Positions 9,780 to 22,723 of a stretch of 64,000 bases of DNA are shown one piece after another. How positions within the stretch are numbered: the first letter of the stretch is position 1; every line of letters begins with the position of its first letter. The position numbers were made by a program, and so were the translations under genes. Under the pieces are notes generated by a model that saw only the letters and a list, made by a program, of their open reading frames with translations, was not told where the DNA came from and ran no database searches. The stretch lies in contig JACTVC010000017.1 in assembly GCA_018417955.1 (NCBI GenBank), positions 620,001-684,000 on the forward strand, read 5' to 3'. This DNA comes from Laccaria trichodermophora (taxonomy: Eukaryota > Basidiomycota > Agaricomycetes > Agaricales > Hydnangiaceae).

Positions 9780-11350
9780 ATGAGGCTGCCCAAAATTGGC
9801 CCTCACAGTGTAAACAAGGATGAACTTCGAGATTCACCACTCAAAGATCTTCCTCTCGAACTGCACCTGCAGATCCTCAGCCTGGTGGATTTTCGAGACA
9901 TCATTGCGTATAGGAAGGTTATAATTCTATTTACCACTTCTTTGACCTTATTGACAATTGCCACTTAGACCTGCAAGCTGTTCCTCTTCATCACGTCGCA
10001 ACGAATCATTTGGGTTGACCTTCTCAAAAGAGTTTGCTCGAAGAACTCTGTTTTCAAACCCACATTTCCGATTGAGGAGATGTCTCTCATAGACCTCGAA
10101 CAAGCTGTCTTCGCGCCGACCCGATGGTTAAACCAAGTCATGAGAAGCAACGCCGACACTATAAGAACCTCGCGAACTATCACTCCACTCAAAAATCCTT
10201 ACTTCTATGATGTTTTTCTCGTCCCTGGTGGTCGATTTCTCGTCACCTTTTCGGAGACTGATGTGTCTGTTTGGGACCTTGGCAACTCTTCCAGCGCTAC
10301 ATTGAAGAACGCCCCATTAGCATCTGCGTCTTATGTTCCCAACTATGAGTCTGCTGTGGTTCCCACACCAGATGGGTTGGGCCTCCGGATTTGTGTTTGT
10401 GCGAGCTGCGAAGCAACTAGAAATGAAACGTAAGTCGCCTTTCACACCAAGATAAAGACTGACCCTCAGACCCATCATCTGGCAGGTGTGATGAATTCTG
10501 GATCTTTGAAATTTATCCCCTGTCAGAGAAACCCGCACTATCCAAAATAGCCAGCGTTGTATACGAGGATTACGAGGAGATGTGCCAATTTTCGCTTCGC
10601 GGTGACGTCTTGATTTTGCATGCTCCACACTACGTCAGAGTATGGAACTTCGTTACGAATATGAGTGTAATATTCGACGTAGGTGAAGAACCATTTGAAA
10701 AGGTAAACCTCAATTATTTATACCACTACATGCTCATGAATCGACTGATTGTATTACAGGCTTGGGTAACTGCCGAATCGGTCATATTATTCCGCGCAGG
10801 CATGATCCCCATTTGGAATATACCCCCTCTCACTCCCGATGGAGACATGGAAGAAACCAAGAAGTATTCCCTTGAGCCCAGCTTTTTATTTGGTCCTTCA
10901 ACGGCTTTGCTCCCACATAATTTCAGTATGCCCAGCGAATGGTACGCCGGCCACCCAATCATATATGACTATGTCTCCCGTTCAGACGGGTTCTGCGTAT
11001 GGCGATTCGAAGTCATCCTTCCAGAAGGGCAGTTGAAGGAACAAAGTGAATTCGTTTTCCCCTCACCAACCCAGCCTCCAGTGTTTTTTGAACCATACAG
11101 GTTTTGCAATGAGTCCCTAGTTATGTATTGGTACGATTCCAATTCTGTGACTGCAATGGCTACGCCCATTTCTTGTGAACGACTTGAGGGGACAGACAGT
11201 GATCTAGAGTATGTCATCATACTTCGTGATCAGGAGGAGTTTGAAGATCCTGGGTTTTCGCTTTGCCCCGTCGCGGGGAGACTGTGTCATATATCGACAG
11301 AACGGGACTCTATCATCGTTCTTGATTACCTCAACCCCTCTCCTCCTTGA
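9780..11350 (+). CDS. F-box protein with large C-terminal domain
   Basis: Four exons with consistent phase: 9780-9917, 9969-10429, 10486-10702 and 10760-11350, giving 468 aa. The N-terminal F-box spans about residues 16-60 (LKDLPLELHLQILSLVDFRD, continuing across intron 1 into RKTCKLF). The remainder has repeated beta-strand-like segments around tryptophans (VSVWDLGN, VRVWNFVTN, IPIWNIPP), suggestive of a diverged beta-propeller; that fold is inferred. It likely acts as an SCF substrate adaptor. Donors are GTTATA, GTAAGT and GTAAAC; acceptors CTTAG, GGCAG and TACAG. It is not closely similar to the other F-box loci here, despite the adjacency. No lesions were seen. Confidence 0.85.
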
Positions 11351-11629
11351 TACATACATACATCCATGTCTTCAATGAATTCATAAATTCTACTGCGTAT
11401 AATATAGATAGTGTTAATTATGAAGGGACTTTGATGGACAAGACCAGCTTCGTTCAGTGTTAGGCGGGGAAGCGAAATCACGAACCCAATGATTATGGCT
11501 GGTGTCGAGACTAAATGCACAAGAGATTTACATTTTCAACATAATGCCTTAATTAAAAGAGTTAATGAACGTGGTGTCTATAAAATATCAAATAACAAGA
11601 GGTAGTAAGGATCAAAGAACGCCGAACGC

Positions 11630-12984
11630 CTATTCCTCACTCGAGGAATCTCCGAATAGCCATTGTAACGACACTACTCTCCACAAGCCAAGTAGAACGC
11701 AAAATACAAAAACGCAAAAAATGAGAAGGTAGCCCAGCAGCGTGATGAAAAGTATCGTCCAGAGCGATACCGGCTTCCTCTCCGCTTTCTCGTCGGGGAA
11801 TGCGAAAGGAACTCTTCGAGACTCATCTCTCGATGACCGCAAGGGAGTAGGCGTGGACTTTGGCCACGGAAGAGACCTTGGATCTTCGAAATCCAAGTGG
11901 CGCATAGAGGTGGGTTTGAGGAGACCGGGGGCGATGATGTATGGGAAGGGTTGGGGTGGGGAAACAGGAACTTTGCGGCGACGTGCTGTCCGTGCGTACG
12001 CCATTAACGCACAAGTATCCTCCCAGTTCATGCGACGGAGAGTCTTCATTTTTCGGTAAGGAAGGTCGGTGTTGAACCGCGGGCGGCGTGCGAATTCGTA
12101 AGGCTACAAAAGGAGTTATATTTTGGCAAAAGAAATGGACCAGGTTACGCTCACCTTGGGAACTACGACCACCTTTCCCGACGAAATCTCTGAATCAGAT
12201 GCAACTTCCGGTACAGTTGGGGTAGAAGGAGGCGACCTTGTTACGCCGCTTTTCTTTGACGTGACCGAACTTGTGCGTAAGCGCTTCCAGAATTTTGAAA
12301 GAGTTGGCGGTGACGCTGTGCCATCGGCGTCATGTGTGCATGGGTTTGAGCGCTTCCGTTTTCGAGCTGACAGGCCGATAACGCCAAAGTAATGGCGCAA
12401 ACGTTGCGAAGGGCTGGAAACAGTTTTTCGTCGCGGTGGTTGTGGTTGTGGTTGAACTGTTGTTTCGACCTGTAGGAAAAGTTGAGATACTTGAAGCCAT
12501 CGCTCAACATTGACGCCGACCTTTTTTGGATGAAAATGGCGCTCTTGGCGCGGCATGAAGTGAGCCCATACGAGAAAATCCTCAACAACCTAAGTTTTAC
12601 GCGTGTTGGCAATTTGTAAAGATTTGAAGGAGCATGACCCACCTTTTGTGCTTCGTTGGGGCCATACGATCCAGGCTATCAACAAATGCATCAGTAATTG
12701 AGACCAGTTAGTTTATAAATTGGCTTACATCATCGTCTGCCTGTCCCCCTTGCTCTTTGTTCCTTTCCCAAATGACTTGGGCGTCTTCGTACGCATCGGC
12801 AAGCATCTGCATCAAAGACATCGTCGCCAAAGCGTCGACGCGACCTTCAGGCGTGTCGATACGATCGGTTGTACGCTGGAAGGCAAGAATGTAAGATGCC
12901 GTCAAAGGACTCGAAGAAAACACATACCATGAAGCGGTGCCCGAAGGGAACATCGTCGGTATTTCGTTGGGCCATTTTGCTCAT
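11630..12984 (-). CDS. Conserved fungal-type protein with C-terminal membrane anchor
   Basis: Five exons on the minus strand: 12984-12928, 12875-12729, 12675-12643, 12589-12155 and 12103-11630. All junctions are phase 0 with GT-AG ends, giving 381 aa. An N-terminal region (FGHRFMRTTDRIDTPEGRVD) is followed by a basic, Ser/Pro-rich middle (RKRKRSNPC, SSVTSKKSG). A single strongly hydrophobic segment lies at about residues 337-367, near the acidic C-terminus (GDSSSEE). The topology suggests a tail-anchored or single-pass membrane protein. I do not recognise the family. A possible 51-base in-frame intron inside exon 4 (GTCGGC...CTACAG) would shorten the protein without changing frame. Confidence 0.7.
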
Positions 12985-14535
12985 GTTGAGAAAGTGGGAA
13001 AGACGGCGTGACACGTAGATCTGGTACGGAGGGGAGGGGAAGGAGAGGAGAGGGGAGTTGTATCGGAACGCGCCACTGAAGAACAGGAGGATCAATCGTC
13101 AGTTGAAGAAGACGCTTCGAAGAGGGGAACTTATATACCACAGCCGTGACTATTTCAGCATATGTGGCCTGGCACGGTGATCAAAATACATGCGGTTATG
13201 AGCCACTGAGCCACTGATGCGGACATAGTTGCATTGTTGATATTAACCCCCACCACGCCATTGTAAACGTCGATCGTGAACCCTGATTTGCGCAATAATT
13301 GACTATAAGTATCGAGCCATCCTCGATTTAACGAGGGGGTAAATTTCAGGCAATGGCGCTTGAAAGGGTGGGCATCTGCTCGACACTTAAATGTGCTGGT
13401 GGCCACTCGCACGGGTGATGGCGGAACTCCATGCGGATTTCGAGTGCCGAGCGTTGAAAAATGGGTTTGGCTGGTTAGATATTTTGAGTGGAGTGATATT
13501 CCTTTCAGCGAAATACGGTAGTATAGGTTGAAATTGCAAAGAGCTTGAAGAAACCCCTCTTCGGGTATCTGTTGAACCGCGGCTTCCTCAAATCAAAATA
13601 TAAACACCAAATGAATTATACCCATGTAGACCGAATGTGTGAGGGTGATGACAGGTGACTGCACTCTTCCTTTGTTGCGTCCTGGCGCCCAAAAATCAAA
13701 ACCGTCGGGATCGCCGGACACGTGGTGAACGATGTCTTGGCGCTAAGTCACAGCGCTCCCGCCCTGTGCATCTTAAGAGCTGTAAAGATGCACTGCAGAG
13801 AAATGCGAAAGCTTGAAGCTTTGGAGGGAGTATTGAAAGGGTTGTTCGCTGTGGTGCTTTGCGTTGAGTTAAAAAGTGTTTGGCGAACCAAACATCTAAA
13901 ATTCGGAAAATAATCCTTCGCTACTTTCTACCTTCTGACAAGTCAATTGAAGCGATGTTGACTCAAAACCCGGGGCCGCGCTCTATTCGTCCACTACCAA
14001 TATTTGGCCGCTCGCGTACCTTGTTCAGTTGGGGTTTTCCATTTCCCACCAATTTCCCACAGTTACCGTTGAACTTCGTATCGGATTCGAGCAATTTTGC
14101 TTCTCCTGATCTAGTAAGTTCTGATAATTACCCATTGGTTGTCCTCGTGCATGTTCACGTTGTCCAGGCGCTTCAGCTCCGTTGGTTTCAAACGCAGAAG
14201 TGCGATTCTAAACTACTCCTCTTGCGCACTGGCCAGGATATCTATTCGGATACTATGACGCGAACCGTCCGATGCATCTTGAATAAATAGCTCCTTTGAG
14301 TCGTCCAGCTCAAGTATTTGAGGGCAAAAATGAAATGACTGTGCCAGAAGTCAAACCGGCGTTCGTTGAAGTGAGTACTGTTCTGATCCGCCTCACAATG
14401 TATTTGAGGCTGACACTCCTTTCGATCCTCGATCAAGCCAAGCTTAGCGCCTATCAGCATCCTTGATGCATGCGACGATAGCCTTGCGTTTCTAGCGACA
14501 CAACTTTTGGTTCCTAATACAAAACCACAACAAGC
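12985..14535. other. Intergenic stretch with no recognised gene
   Basis: The first 160 bases are the promoter of the minus-strand gene ending at 12984, with a C/T-rich leader on that strand. From about 13150 to 14500 I see only short frames with no splice context, no repeats and no family resemblance. Confidence 0.5.
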
Positions 14536-15848
14536 TCACGACCTCGCATACAACCTATTCTCCGCCGCATACTCACACCGACACGTCTTCCAAGCCGCCC
14601 CACACAAATAACAAAACTGCGTCCTGCATCGACATATAATATGATAACACCCCTGCCTCAACTCCACAATCGCCTTGCACCCCGGACACGTCTGCCACAT
14701 CTCCTTTTTCGCCAGCTGTCGCACTTGGAGGGTTAACACGTTCTCGGCGCAGTTGTCCCCTGGGTGTGCGGGTTGTTTACACCCTGGACATGCGAGAGCG
14801 TCGCATTTTGGGCATGGGACGGCTGGTATTGGTGCTGATGCGCTGGATGGCTTGTTAGTGGATGACCCCACGGAGCTGTGGGAAGGGATGAATGCGAAGC
14901 ATTTGGTGTTGGGGCAGTATAACCTCGACGCGGTGGGTGTACCGAATTCGATGCATTTAGCTGCGAAGAGGCGTTGAAGGTCGGTGTTGAGGTATGGTGT
15001 GATGGTTGTGATGTCTATAGGTTTATTGCAGCAATTTGGGGGGAAGAGGGTTTCGTCGAGCGTGCATGTTTTGACGAGGGATATGATGCATGCGGAGCAG
15101 AAGGTGTGTTCGCAGGGTAGTTTGATATATTTTTCTTCGTTGCTGAAATAGTCGTGGCAACCGTTGCATAGGACTCTGCGTGTGGACGATTATGGTCAGA
15201 TCCGAGTTTGGGAGGTGGGGAGGACGCACTCGTATGCTGGGAGCTCTTCGAACTCGAGCAAGGACTCCTCTATTTCCTCCAGGTTTGTAAAGGAAGAAGA
15301 GGGACTGGAGCTTTTTTTCAAAAAAACATCATTCAGCCATGAAAGACGATGCCAAAAATTCAAGATACCTACGGGAGTGACTTGGAAGCTTTTTCTTCCT
15401 CCTTCCTCTGATCTTCGACCCACTTCTGGCACTTGGAAATCTCCGGTAATTTTTCGCCTTTCGATAGGGCAACAGCGGCACGACGATCATCTACAGCCGC
15501 CTGCTCGCTCTTAGCAATGGCGATCAAGCACTCCCGGTCTGTCATGAGCGCTTCACCCATACTAGCAGCCAGCGCGGCGTCGTTCGCGACTTGCAGTGCC
15601 ACGCGCGTCAACTCGGCTTGTAGGTCAAGTGCGTACTCCGAGTCTGTTTGCGGTGTGTCATGGCGGGCTTTACCTTTTCGTCCCTCTTCTAATTCGCGGA
15701 TGTTTTCGAGGGTGAGTCGGAATATTAGCTGAGATGAGGCGAGGTCGATATCCATAGCGTTGATTTCATTGCTTGGGATGGTGTTATTGGTAAGAGTGAG
15801 TTTGGAACCGGAGGGTCCGGCGTGTGCGTTTTCATGGATTTGAACCAT
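14536..15848 (-). CDS. RBR-type (RING-IBR-RING) E3 ubiquitin ligase
   Basis: Three exons, 15848-15373, 15310-15230 and 15175-14536, give 398 aa; two bases carry over each junction and the donors are GTAGGT and GTGCGT. Exon 1 encodes the helical N-terminus common to Agaricomycete RBR proteins (SSQLIFRLTLENIRELEEGR, then DSEYALDLQAEL). RING1 starts near residue 189 (CNGC, then CEHTFCSAC). The middle IBR cysteines are near 306-328 (CPKC, CPGCKQPAHPGDNC). RING2 is CPGC...GCYHIICRC...FCYLC. By family rule, the active-site cysteine that takes ubiquitin as a thioester is the one in RQGCYHI, near residue 362. All zinc ligands look present. A shorter relative lies at 54.6-55.4 kb. Confidence 0.9.
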
Positions 15849-16011
15849 AGCTGCGAGGGAAATCGGCTATCGCTAATCGATTCAAATTTTGTAGAAAGCC
15901 TGGTGGGCTGAAGGGAGGGAGGGAGGAATACATCGCGAGGTGGGTTTTATCAGACCTAGGTGAGACGTTTGAGTCTGATGATGCTGAACTATCCAAAAAT
16001 AACATACGTGA

Positions 16012-18960
16012 GTGATTACATAACATGCAAAATTAGGCACATGGTATAGCTACAATGCACGAGGTAAATAGCAAGAAGGGCGTATGAAGAATAAGGAGCA
16101 TGAAGAGATGACGATGATGACATATGCTTAGAGTCATGATAGTTGATGAGGGGAAGAATGAAGAGAGATAGTTTGCAAACAAAGCTCAGCAACGAAAACA
16201 AACAAGCAAGCGAGGAAGAAAAGGAAAATGTCAAAGAGAAAAGGAACCGGGAAGAGAACCCAGCTCAAACCCCACCCCTCAAAAACACCTGGCCTTCCTC
16301 CTAGTGCTACTCAACGCACTATCATCGCACCCCGCATCACTAATCGTAGGCGTAACACTCCCCATTCCCCTGACTCCGTCCCCATAGCCATAGCCGTAGC
16401 CGTTACACATGACGTCCGACTCGCGGCTCGAATGACGCCACCCCCAAATTACAACCTCAACTCGTCGAAAGGGAGGGACCACGCCGTTCATGTTCCTCGC
16501 GAATCAAGCCAATCGTCGAGAACGACCACTACAATTGGAGCATTTGCAAGAGGAGAGGTGGGGGCGAGACATCGCCAAGGGAAGGTGGGCTGCGCAGAAG
16601 CGCGTGATCAGAGTTCTTTCAAGGCCACTAACAACGTCCGTTTCCAAGTCGACCTTGGGGTTCGAAGGGAGCGAAAGGGATCGCATCGTCGGATACTGCG
16701 CATCATCATCGTCACCACCCACATCCATGCCCATTGCCCAAGTCCACGTCAAAATTCAAATCGAAAATCGTCCGATTTAGATGAGAATGGAGGGCGCTTA
16801 TCAAGAGAAAGGCTAATCGTACGTTTCGAAGCCGCAGTCTGCAGGGATGCCGGGCGTAGAGGTGGCCTGCGAAATGAGGACGAGGCTGGAGCTGAGGTGC
16901 GTGATCCTGGGGAGTGGAAGGATCTATGGGACGTTCGGAAGGTGGCGAGGGGCGGTTCATTCGCTAGAAGAGGAAGAGGAGACGATGGAAGAAGAGGCAG
17001 AAGATGCGGACGAGCTTTGCGGTGGTGGGTAGTTTGGCTCTTCTGCTTTGTCATTTGCCTGCAGGAGGGAAGGGGGGGAGAGTGGGGAAGTGGAAGATTG
17101 TGTAAGAGGGAGTGGTTTGGGGTGGGGGTTGGACCGTGGACGGGGGACGAACATTGATTCGGGGCGTGGGGGGTTTTGTGTGGTGGGTAGGGGAGAGGGG
17201 AAGGTGAGAATTCTCTGATGGACCGCTCTCGCCTTCATAGGTTTCGTGGAGCGACTCTTCCGATGAAGATGATGGGGAAAGTGGCATGAACTGTTCCACT
17301 GAATTCTTGAATGGTTATACGAGGGACGCGGAGATGGAGCAATCGCTGTCATTGACATTGAGGAGACGTTGATGGAGAACCGTAAGGACGAGCAGCTTGA
17401 TAGCTGCTCTGCGAGGATTGAATCACGGAGAAGGAAGTGAGAAGTCATCGTCTGCCGTTGATGACATTGGCGGCGAAGTTCCGAATCGCGAAAATGGACT
17501 AAATTCTGAGATTGAGACGGAAGAGGTGGGAGAGGCGAAAGAAGGAAGTGAAGAGTGAGTTGGGTATTTTGTAGGAAATATCTATGAATGCCAACCTGAA
17601 CGAGTCAGGGAACGGCTCCGTTGGTGGACGATGGGCAAGTTGGGCTGCGGAGAGACGGATGTCGTTTTGAGTAAAGATGTTGTAGTCGAGTCCGAGGCAA
17701 AGGTGGGACCAACCCTTCCGATAGCATCGCTCAAGTACCTATATGCGTGCAAAACCACCTCAAACTGCATACACCTTCCACCCTTCCACGCATTCTCTTT
17801 CGCAAACCCATGAGCTCGGTCGTCCACGTTTCATTGCCGTGTAATATGAGCGACATCTTTCTTCTGAAGCTGGCCGTTACGGATTCTTATGGTACGATAA
17901 ACATGATTTTAGGAGGGTCCGAAGCTCGAAGGGAGGCTAATAGAGGACGTTTGTTGGACCCACATCTGTGAAGAGAGGGGTGGATAAGTTAAGAGGGGAA
18001 AGGGGAAGGGGTAGGAATACCTAGATGATAGCGGATTGTAGTATAAGTATACATGAATCTATGCTAGTGGTATGGTCTTGTTAGAACTGGGAAAACGACG
18101 GCAAATGAGATGGAATGAACCTTTGACTCTTTCGGCATCTCCTCCCCTCGAAGTCCGCTGCACATTGTTCTCCGCCTGATGGGTACGTATCTCCAATGGG
18201 TTCTCCTGCCTAATGGCATGTTTGAGTTGCCGTCCGAACACCGCGTCGAAAAGTTGTCCTAGTAGTGATCGAGCCCTTCCATATTTCGACAAGTACGGCG
18301 CAGGGCGTGTAGGTCATGACTTCTAGGAGGGCTGGGTCAGAGACGGAGGAGAGACTAAGATGCAGAGGGGCCGTACGTGTCGTTTCTACGGCGTTGGTGT
18401 AGTATTTCTCTCTTTGCGCTAGATCTCGCTGGGGTATGTATAATCAACTGATGAACAACTTGAACCAGAATGAGTACTCGTCATCGATATGCACCAAACC
18501 CAAGCTCTCACCCAAACAAAGCCAAGACGCAATCCCACACTAAGTACCTCCCCTCCGTCTTCTCTTCAGTTACGGCCGAGTCCGCGAATGTCTTCCGGGG
18601 TTTCTGGACAGTCTATACAAGCTAGGTGTTCCTCAGACCCAGAGGGTGCTGAAATTTCTCCCCCTCATTTTCGGCTGTTTTGTGTGGGTTTGGAAGAAAG
18701 ATCTGTCTGGGGTGGTGTTGGTGTTGGACCGACGAGTGCTTGAATATGATTGGCGCCGTCAAGAGTGACGAGGACCCCAGCGGACAAGAAGGGGAAGGAA
18801 GTCAATGGCAAAGGCAGACTATGTCCTTGTCGCGACTGTGGAGCATTAGCTTGCCCCCTCCCTTGACCTCTTCAGCGAGCCACGGGGAGCCAAAACACTT
18901 GCTGGAGAGCAACGTCGCGGTTGAAGCGATCACGGAGTCCGCCCAGCGCTAATAAACGTC
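16012..18960 (-). pseudogene. Dispersed family X, copy A (decayed gene)
   Basis: This is the longest of four related copies (B 32.8-35.0, C 37.1-38.9, D 60.8-63.3 kb). The ancestral gene reads on the minus strand. Near 18.3 kb lies PCAVLVEIWKGSITT, then ENPLEIRTHQAEN. Near 17.6 kb lies PDSFRLAFIDISYK. Near 17.3 kb is SPSSSSEESLHETYEGES. At 16.5-16.8 kb are NRTIFDLNFDVDLGN, DDDAQYPTM and LERTLITRFCAAH. The C-terminal part at 16279-16491 ends KARCF. Frames shift repeatedly and stops interrupt, so it is not functional. I recognise no known domain. The 309-aa plus-strand open frame here is a shadow. Confidence 0.6.
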
Positions 18961-19506
18961 AACATCCATGTTAGGGTTAATAATATTATTATAATAACAT
19001 TAATCATTGATGTCCGAGCTCCCCGAGCAACTTTTCCGGCAGCCGCTCTCTCGCGAGTTCGAGTTCTTAGGTTTGTTTAATCTGTCTTTCCCATCAGATT
19101 ATATAACATAGTTCTCCTAGTACGAAAACCTCGCGAGATGAGCAGCTGCTTTTAGGAGCCTGCTGTACCGTTGGCGGCTGGGCTCAGGTCTGGAGAAGTT
19201 GATTTCCGAGGGGTGTTTGGGGGAACTGGCACCGCCTCTTCACGAATTCTGAGTGCGTGACAATGTGAAATGGAAACTAATAGCTGCCTGTAGGCATCAA
19301 CGCGTATGTTTTCCGTGAACAAACTGCTGGTTTCAGTACTGTTTCAGTATTTCTTAAAGTCATACGAAAACCCCTTTGCATATCCACATAAGTATTCATA
19401 TTGATTGTTTGGAAAGTCTGTAGCCGTAGATTGGACTTTCACATGTTTTCTGCGAAAGAAAACACTTGGAAAATACTTTATTTCCATTATACAAAGTATA
19501 AACGAA
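18961..19506. other. Spacer with a possible gene fragment
   Basis: ATG 19010 begins a short frame (MSELPEQLFRQPLSREFEFL) running to a possible GTTTGT donor. Downstream a stretch reads VLLVRKPREMSSCF in another frame. It is too short to assign to a family. Nothing else was seen. Confidence 0.25.
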
Positions 19507-19832
19507 TACTGTGGTATTTCGACCAACTGTTCGGTCACTCGTCACATCGAGCTGTGAACCGAACAGATCTTAAGTCTCTCAAAAACTCAATTTTTCCACT
19601 GCGCGGCGTACATTTATTACAAAATTATATACCATTCACTAATCTGGGAGGCTGTGAAGGAGGCAAGGAGGTCGCTACTACATGCCATGTCAACTGCTCA
19701 ATGAACAGTTGCTGCTGGCCGAACACTTTTGTTGCTATGTCACACAGTGATCCCAATTCCGAACACCCCTCCCATCTGTTCGGGGCTGTCATGCGTCACA
19801 TCGGCTGAACAGTTGGTTGAAATACCACAGTA
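19507..19832. mobile_element. MITE, CTGTGGTATTTC family, copy 1
   Basis: A 322-bp element at 19509-19830 with inverted ends CTGTGGTATTTCGACCAACT and its complement, flanked by TA on both sides. The same ends bound the element at 20488-20960. It has no coding capacity; an interior block (CCACTGCGCGGCGTACAT) is shared with copy 2. Confidence 0.88.
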
Positions 19833-20485
19833 TCTTTGGAAATCATAACTCATGGTGTGGTCATGTGATGTTACCACCCCGTTTTGGCCACGTCCGTTGT
19901 CGATTGTGTCTCTCTCAACACCCTCAATTTGAATGAGAAAAAGCCCTCGCACCAAGCATGGCCTGATTTCAGTTAGAGTGCGTTGTTTCCACCGTTGTTT
20001 TCACTAATCTCACACATAAATTTCTAGGTACTACTTTCTTTGATATTCAGAAGCTGCGGCGACTCCAATGTGCATGCATGGATTAACCGTGAATTGAATA
20101 CAAGCTTTGCTGTATGATCCCAGCCAAATGACGTCCTTTCTATGTAAAGTGACCCATTTTGGCAAGCTGCAGTGTGTTTTCTATCATATGTTTTCTGCGT
20201 AGTGCTCACACGTATACTCGAGATGTTCCCTTATGGCTCTCTCAACACCCTCAATTTGAAGAAGTCCTTTCCATGTAAAGTGACCCATTCTAGCGAGCTG
20301 CAGTGTGTGTTTTCTATCAATACGTTTTCCTCAGAGCGCTCACCCATATGTTTTCCTATCTTTCTTTCAATATCTCACTTATGGTTCCGAAAGGATGCCT
20401 GTGCAGATTACTCTTGTATGAATGAGGAAGTTTACGAAGGTCAAGATGGTTGGGATGCACAAGGCCATACCTTTGCGAAATAATA
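19833..20485. repeat. Spacer containing diverged direct repeats
   Basis: A block TATGTAAAGTGACCCATT plus AGCTGCAGTGTG occurs at about 20137 and again at about 20272. CTCTCTCAACACCCTCAATT occurs at about 19911 and 20238. The spacer between the two MITEs is therefore partly a duplication of its own sequence. No gene seen. Confidence 0.6.
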
Positions 20486-20962
20486 TACTGTGGTATTTCA
20501 ACTGACTGTTCGGTCACTTGTCACATCTGCCTATGAATCGAACAGATCTGGCGCTTGTCACAGGTCACTTGGAAGGTCGAATAGGGTGACATTTTACCCT
20601 AAAAAGGAAAAAACTCATTTTTCTCCGCTGCGCGGCATACAACTAGTACAAAACTATATATATTATACCATCCACTAAATATGCTTTTACACAACTTCTG
20701 TAGGTGTCCAAACAGGATATAGATATTAAATTATAGGAATCTGGAACTTTTTTGGCCACAATCAGGAGAGAGTTGCACTGGATGAGAGGTTGTGGAGGAG
20801 GCAAGAAGGTTGCTGGCCATATCAACCGCTCAACGAACACGTCGCTGGCCGAACACTTTCATTGCTATGTCACACAGTGATCCCGATTTCGAACACGCCT
20901 CCCAACTGTTCGAGGCCGTCACGCGTCACATTGGCCGAACAGTCGGTCGAAATACCACAGTA
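20486..20962. mobile_element. MITE, CTGTGGTATTTC family, copy 2
   Basis: A 473-bp element at 20488-20960 with the same inverted ends as the copy at 19509-19830 and TA on both flanks. It is longer than copy 1 because of extra interior sequence, so the two are independent deletion derivatives or insertions of one family. Confidence 0.88.
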
Positions 20963-22351
20963 ACTACAACTTTCGTCGTCATCCCAAGTACCAGTGCAAG
21001 CGCCCAGACAAGTTGGAAAGCCCATGGCGGGAGAACACCAGGCACATGTACATAATTATTTGTGGCTAGTCCTCATCTTCTGCGAGACGTGCCAAGAAAC
21101 CTGTTCTCGAGGTGATTTAGTACATGCCTGCGCCTTGAAGGCGAGCCCAGGTGTGATAGAAGAACCCGATTTGGCGGTGTCCTCGGCATCACAACAGCAG
21201 CCTTTTGACTCCAGGTGGCGGCGAGGTGCATTACTTTCTGTTGATTCCTATTGTCCCAAAATTTACACTCATACTCACATGAAACTCAAAGGTGCTACCT
21301 GACCTGATATGCAGTTCTGCAACTCCAATTCAGAACTACCATCAACATGAACTGCCTGCAATTTGTATGCTGCAATTTGTCTCACAGAAATTGTGGTTGT
21401 GTAAGACTTATATAAATAGTCCACTTGTTCACTTCAGTGATCTTGAAGACCCTTACAACGGTCGAACTGTGGTTTTCTTCCATTGCTTGTCATCCTGTAT
21501 TGTGCTCACTTTCAACGTTATCACCGTCCCGTTGATGTTTTGATAGTTAAATTGCACTTGTCACCCTCTGCTTGTCCCTTAACTGTTGTTTCGTCTTTGC
21601 TGGCACCTTCAACAAATGTCGTCCCATAACTGCAACCCTATGGGTAAAAATCAACATGCTACTGTCCGTGCGTATATCATCTCAATATGTTTGATTACAA
21701 TATCCTAAAAACAGTTTAGTGTCTGCGGATGACCCTCGTCTCGCTGAAGCGCTGACGAAATTTCATCGCAAGGGATTGTCCAGTAATAGCCTTATAAAGC
21801 AGAGGCTGTTTGCAGAGTACGGGATTTCAGCCAGGTAATCCATTTATTGTTGAACATCTTTCAGCCTAATAACTTAAAATCGCGCACTTAATTAGTGTTT
21901 CTTCTATCAAGCATTGAAGGAATGACCTTCAGTTATTGGGACCTCATTCCAAACTGCAAAAGCTCACAGAAAAGGAGAAAGAGCAAGTTGTTTTACAACA
22001 GCTCAACAAAGACCCTTTGAAAGGACAAGGGCTTGCGACTATCAAAAATCACATTGCCCATGACCAGGGTATTCAATTAGCATGTGACACAATATCTGGC
22101 ATCATGCACCTTCATGATGCGGATGCGTTTCTTGCTTGTGAGCCAGGGGCAAAGAGGATCCACCGTGTACCCAAGGCACCGATTGGCATTCATGAGAGGT
22201 GGTCAGGCGATGGCCATGATAAGCTCTATAAGATAGGCTTCCCAATATGGGCTGTCGTCAAGGCCATGGTGCCATGTCTGGAACCAAATTTAAAAAGAAT
22301 CAAAAATCAAAAACTCCATAACTTGGGCACTATAAATTATGTTATTTAAAA

Positions 22352-22440
22352 GAGTGACTTAGCTCAATGGAAAGATTTGATCAAGACTGATAATGTATGG
22401 TGAAGTCTCCAGTTCAATTACTGCAGGCTGCAATTTCTTT
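22352..22440 (+). ncRNA. tRNA-like (SINE-head) sequence
   Basis: An A-box-like TTAGCTCAATGG is followed about 60 bases later by a B-box-like AGTTCAATTACT, the arrangement of an internal RNA polymerase III promoter. No complete tRNA cloverleaf can be drawn. It lies inside the inserted 1.5-kb element. It may be the head of a tRNA-derived SINE. Confidence 0.4.
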
Positions 22441-22460
22441 TCTCAAAAATATATTTCTTC

Positions 22461-22723
22461 TTACACTGGATGCAAGCCACAATAACTTGGACCACATTAT
22501 TGTAAAGAAATTGTAAAGAAATTTCAAATAATTCTACAGTAACAATGTCTAGAAAATTGAAAAATTATTGTGATTTTTCTTGGGATAATGCTACTGTTTG
22601 TTTAAAAAAGTCACAATAATTTTACAGTTTTTTAGACATTGTTACTGAAAAATTATTTGAAATTTCTTTACAATTTATTTACAATAATTTAGTTCAAGTT
22701 ATTGTGGCTTGCATCCAGTGTTA
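22461..22723. mobile_element. Palindromic MITE nested in the 1.5-kb element
   Basis: A 257-bp AT-rich element at 22464-22720 whose two halves are inverted copies, with ends CACTGGATGCAAGCCACAAT and complement. It is flanked by TTA on both sides, the duplication typical of PIF/Harbinger-type elements. It is the youngest layer of this nest. Confidence 0.85.

Noticed and set aside
13722..14290. Two plus-strand frames (63 and 136 codons)
   Set aside because: No plausible splice sites, no hydrophobic or domain pattern, and no homologue elsewhere in the window.
16228..17157. 309-codon open frame on the plus strand
   Set aside because: It runs antisense to the conserved minus-strand segments of family X copy A, is Arg/Gly-rich, and is not kept open in copies B, C and D.
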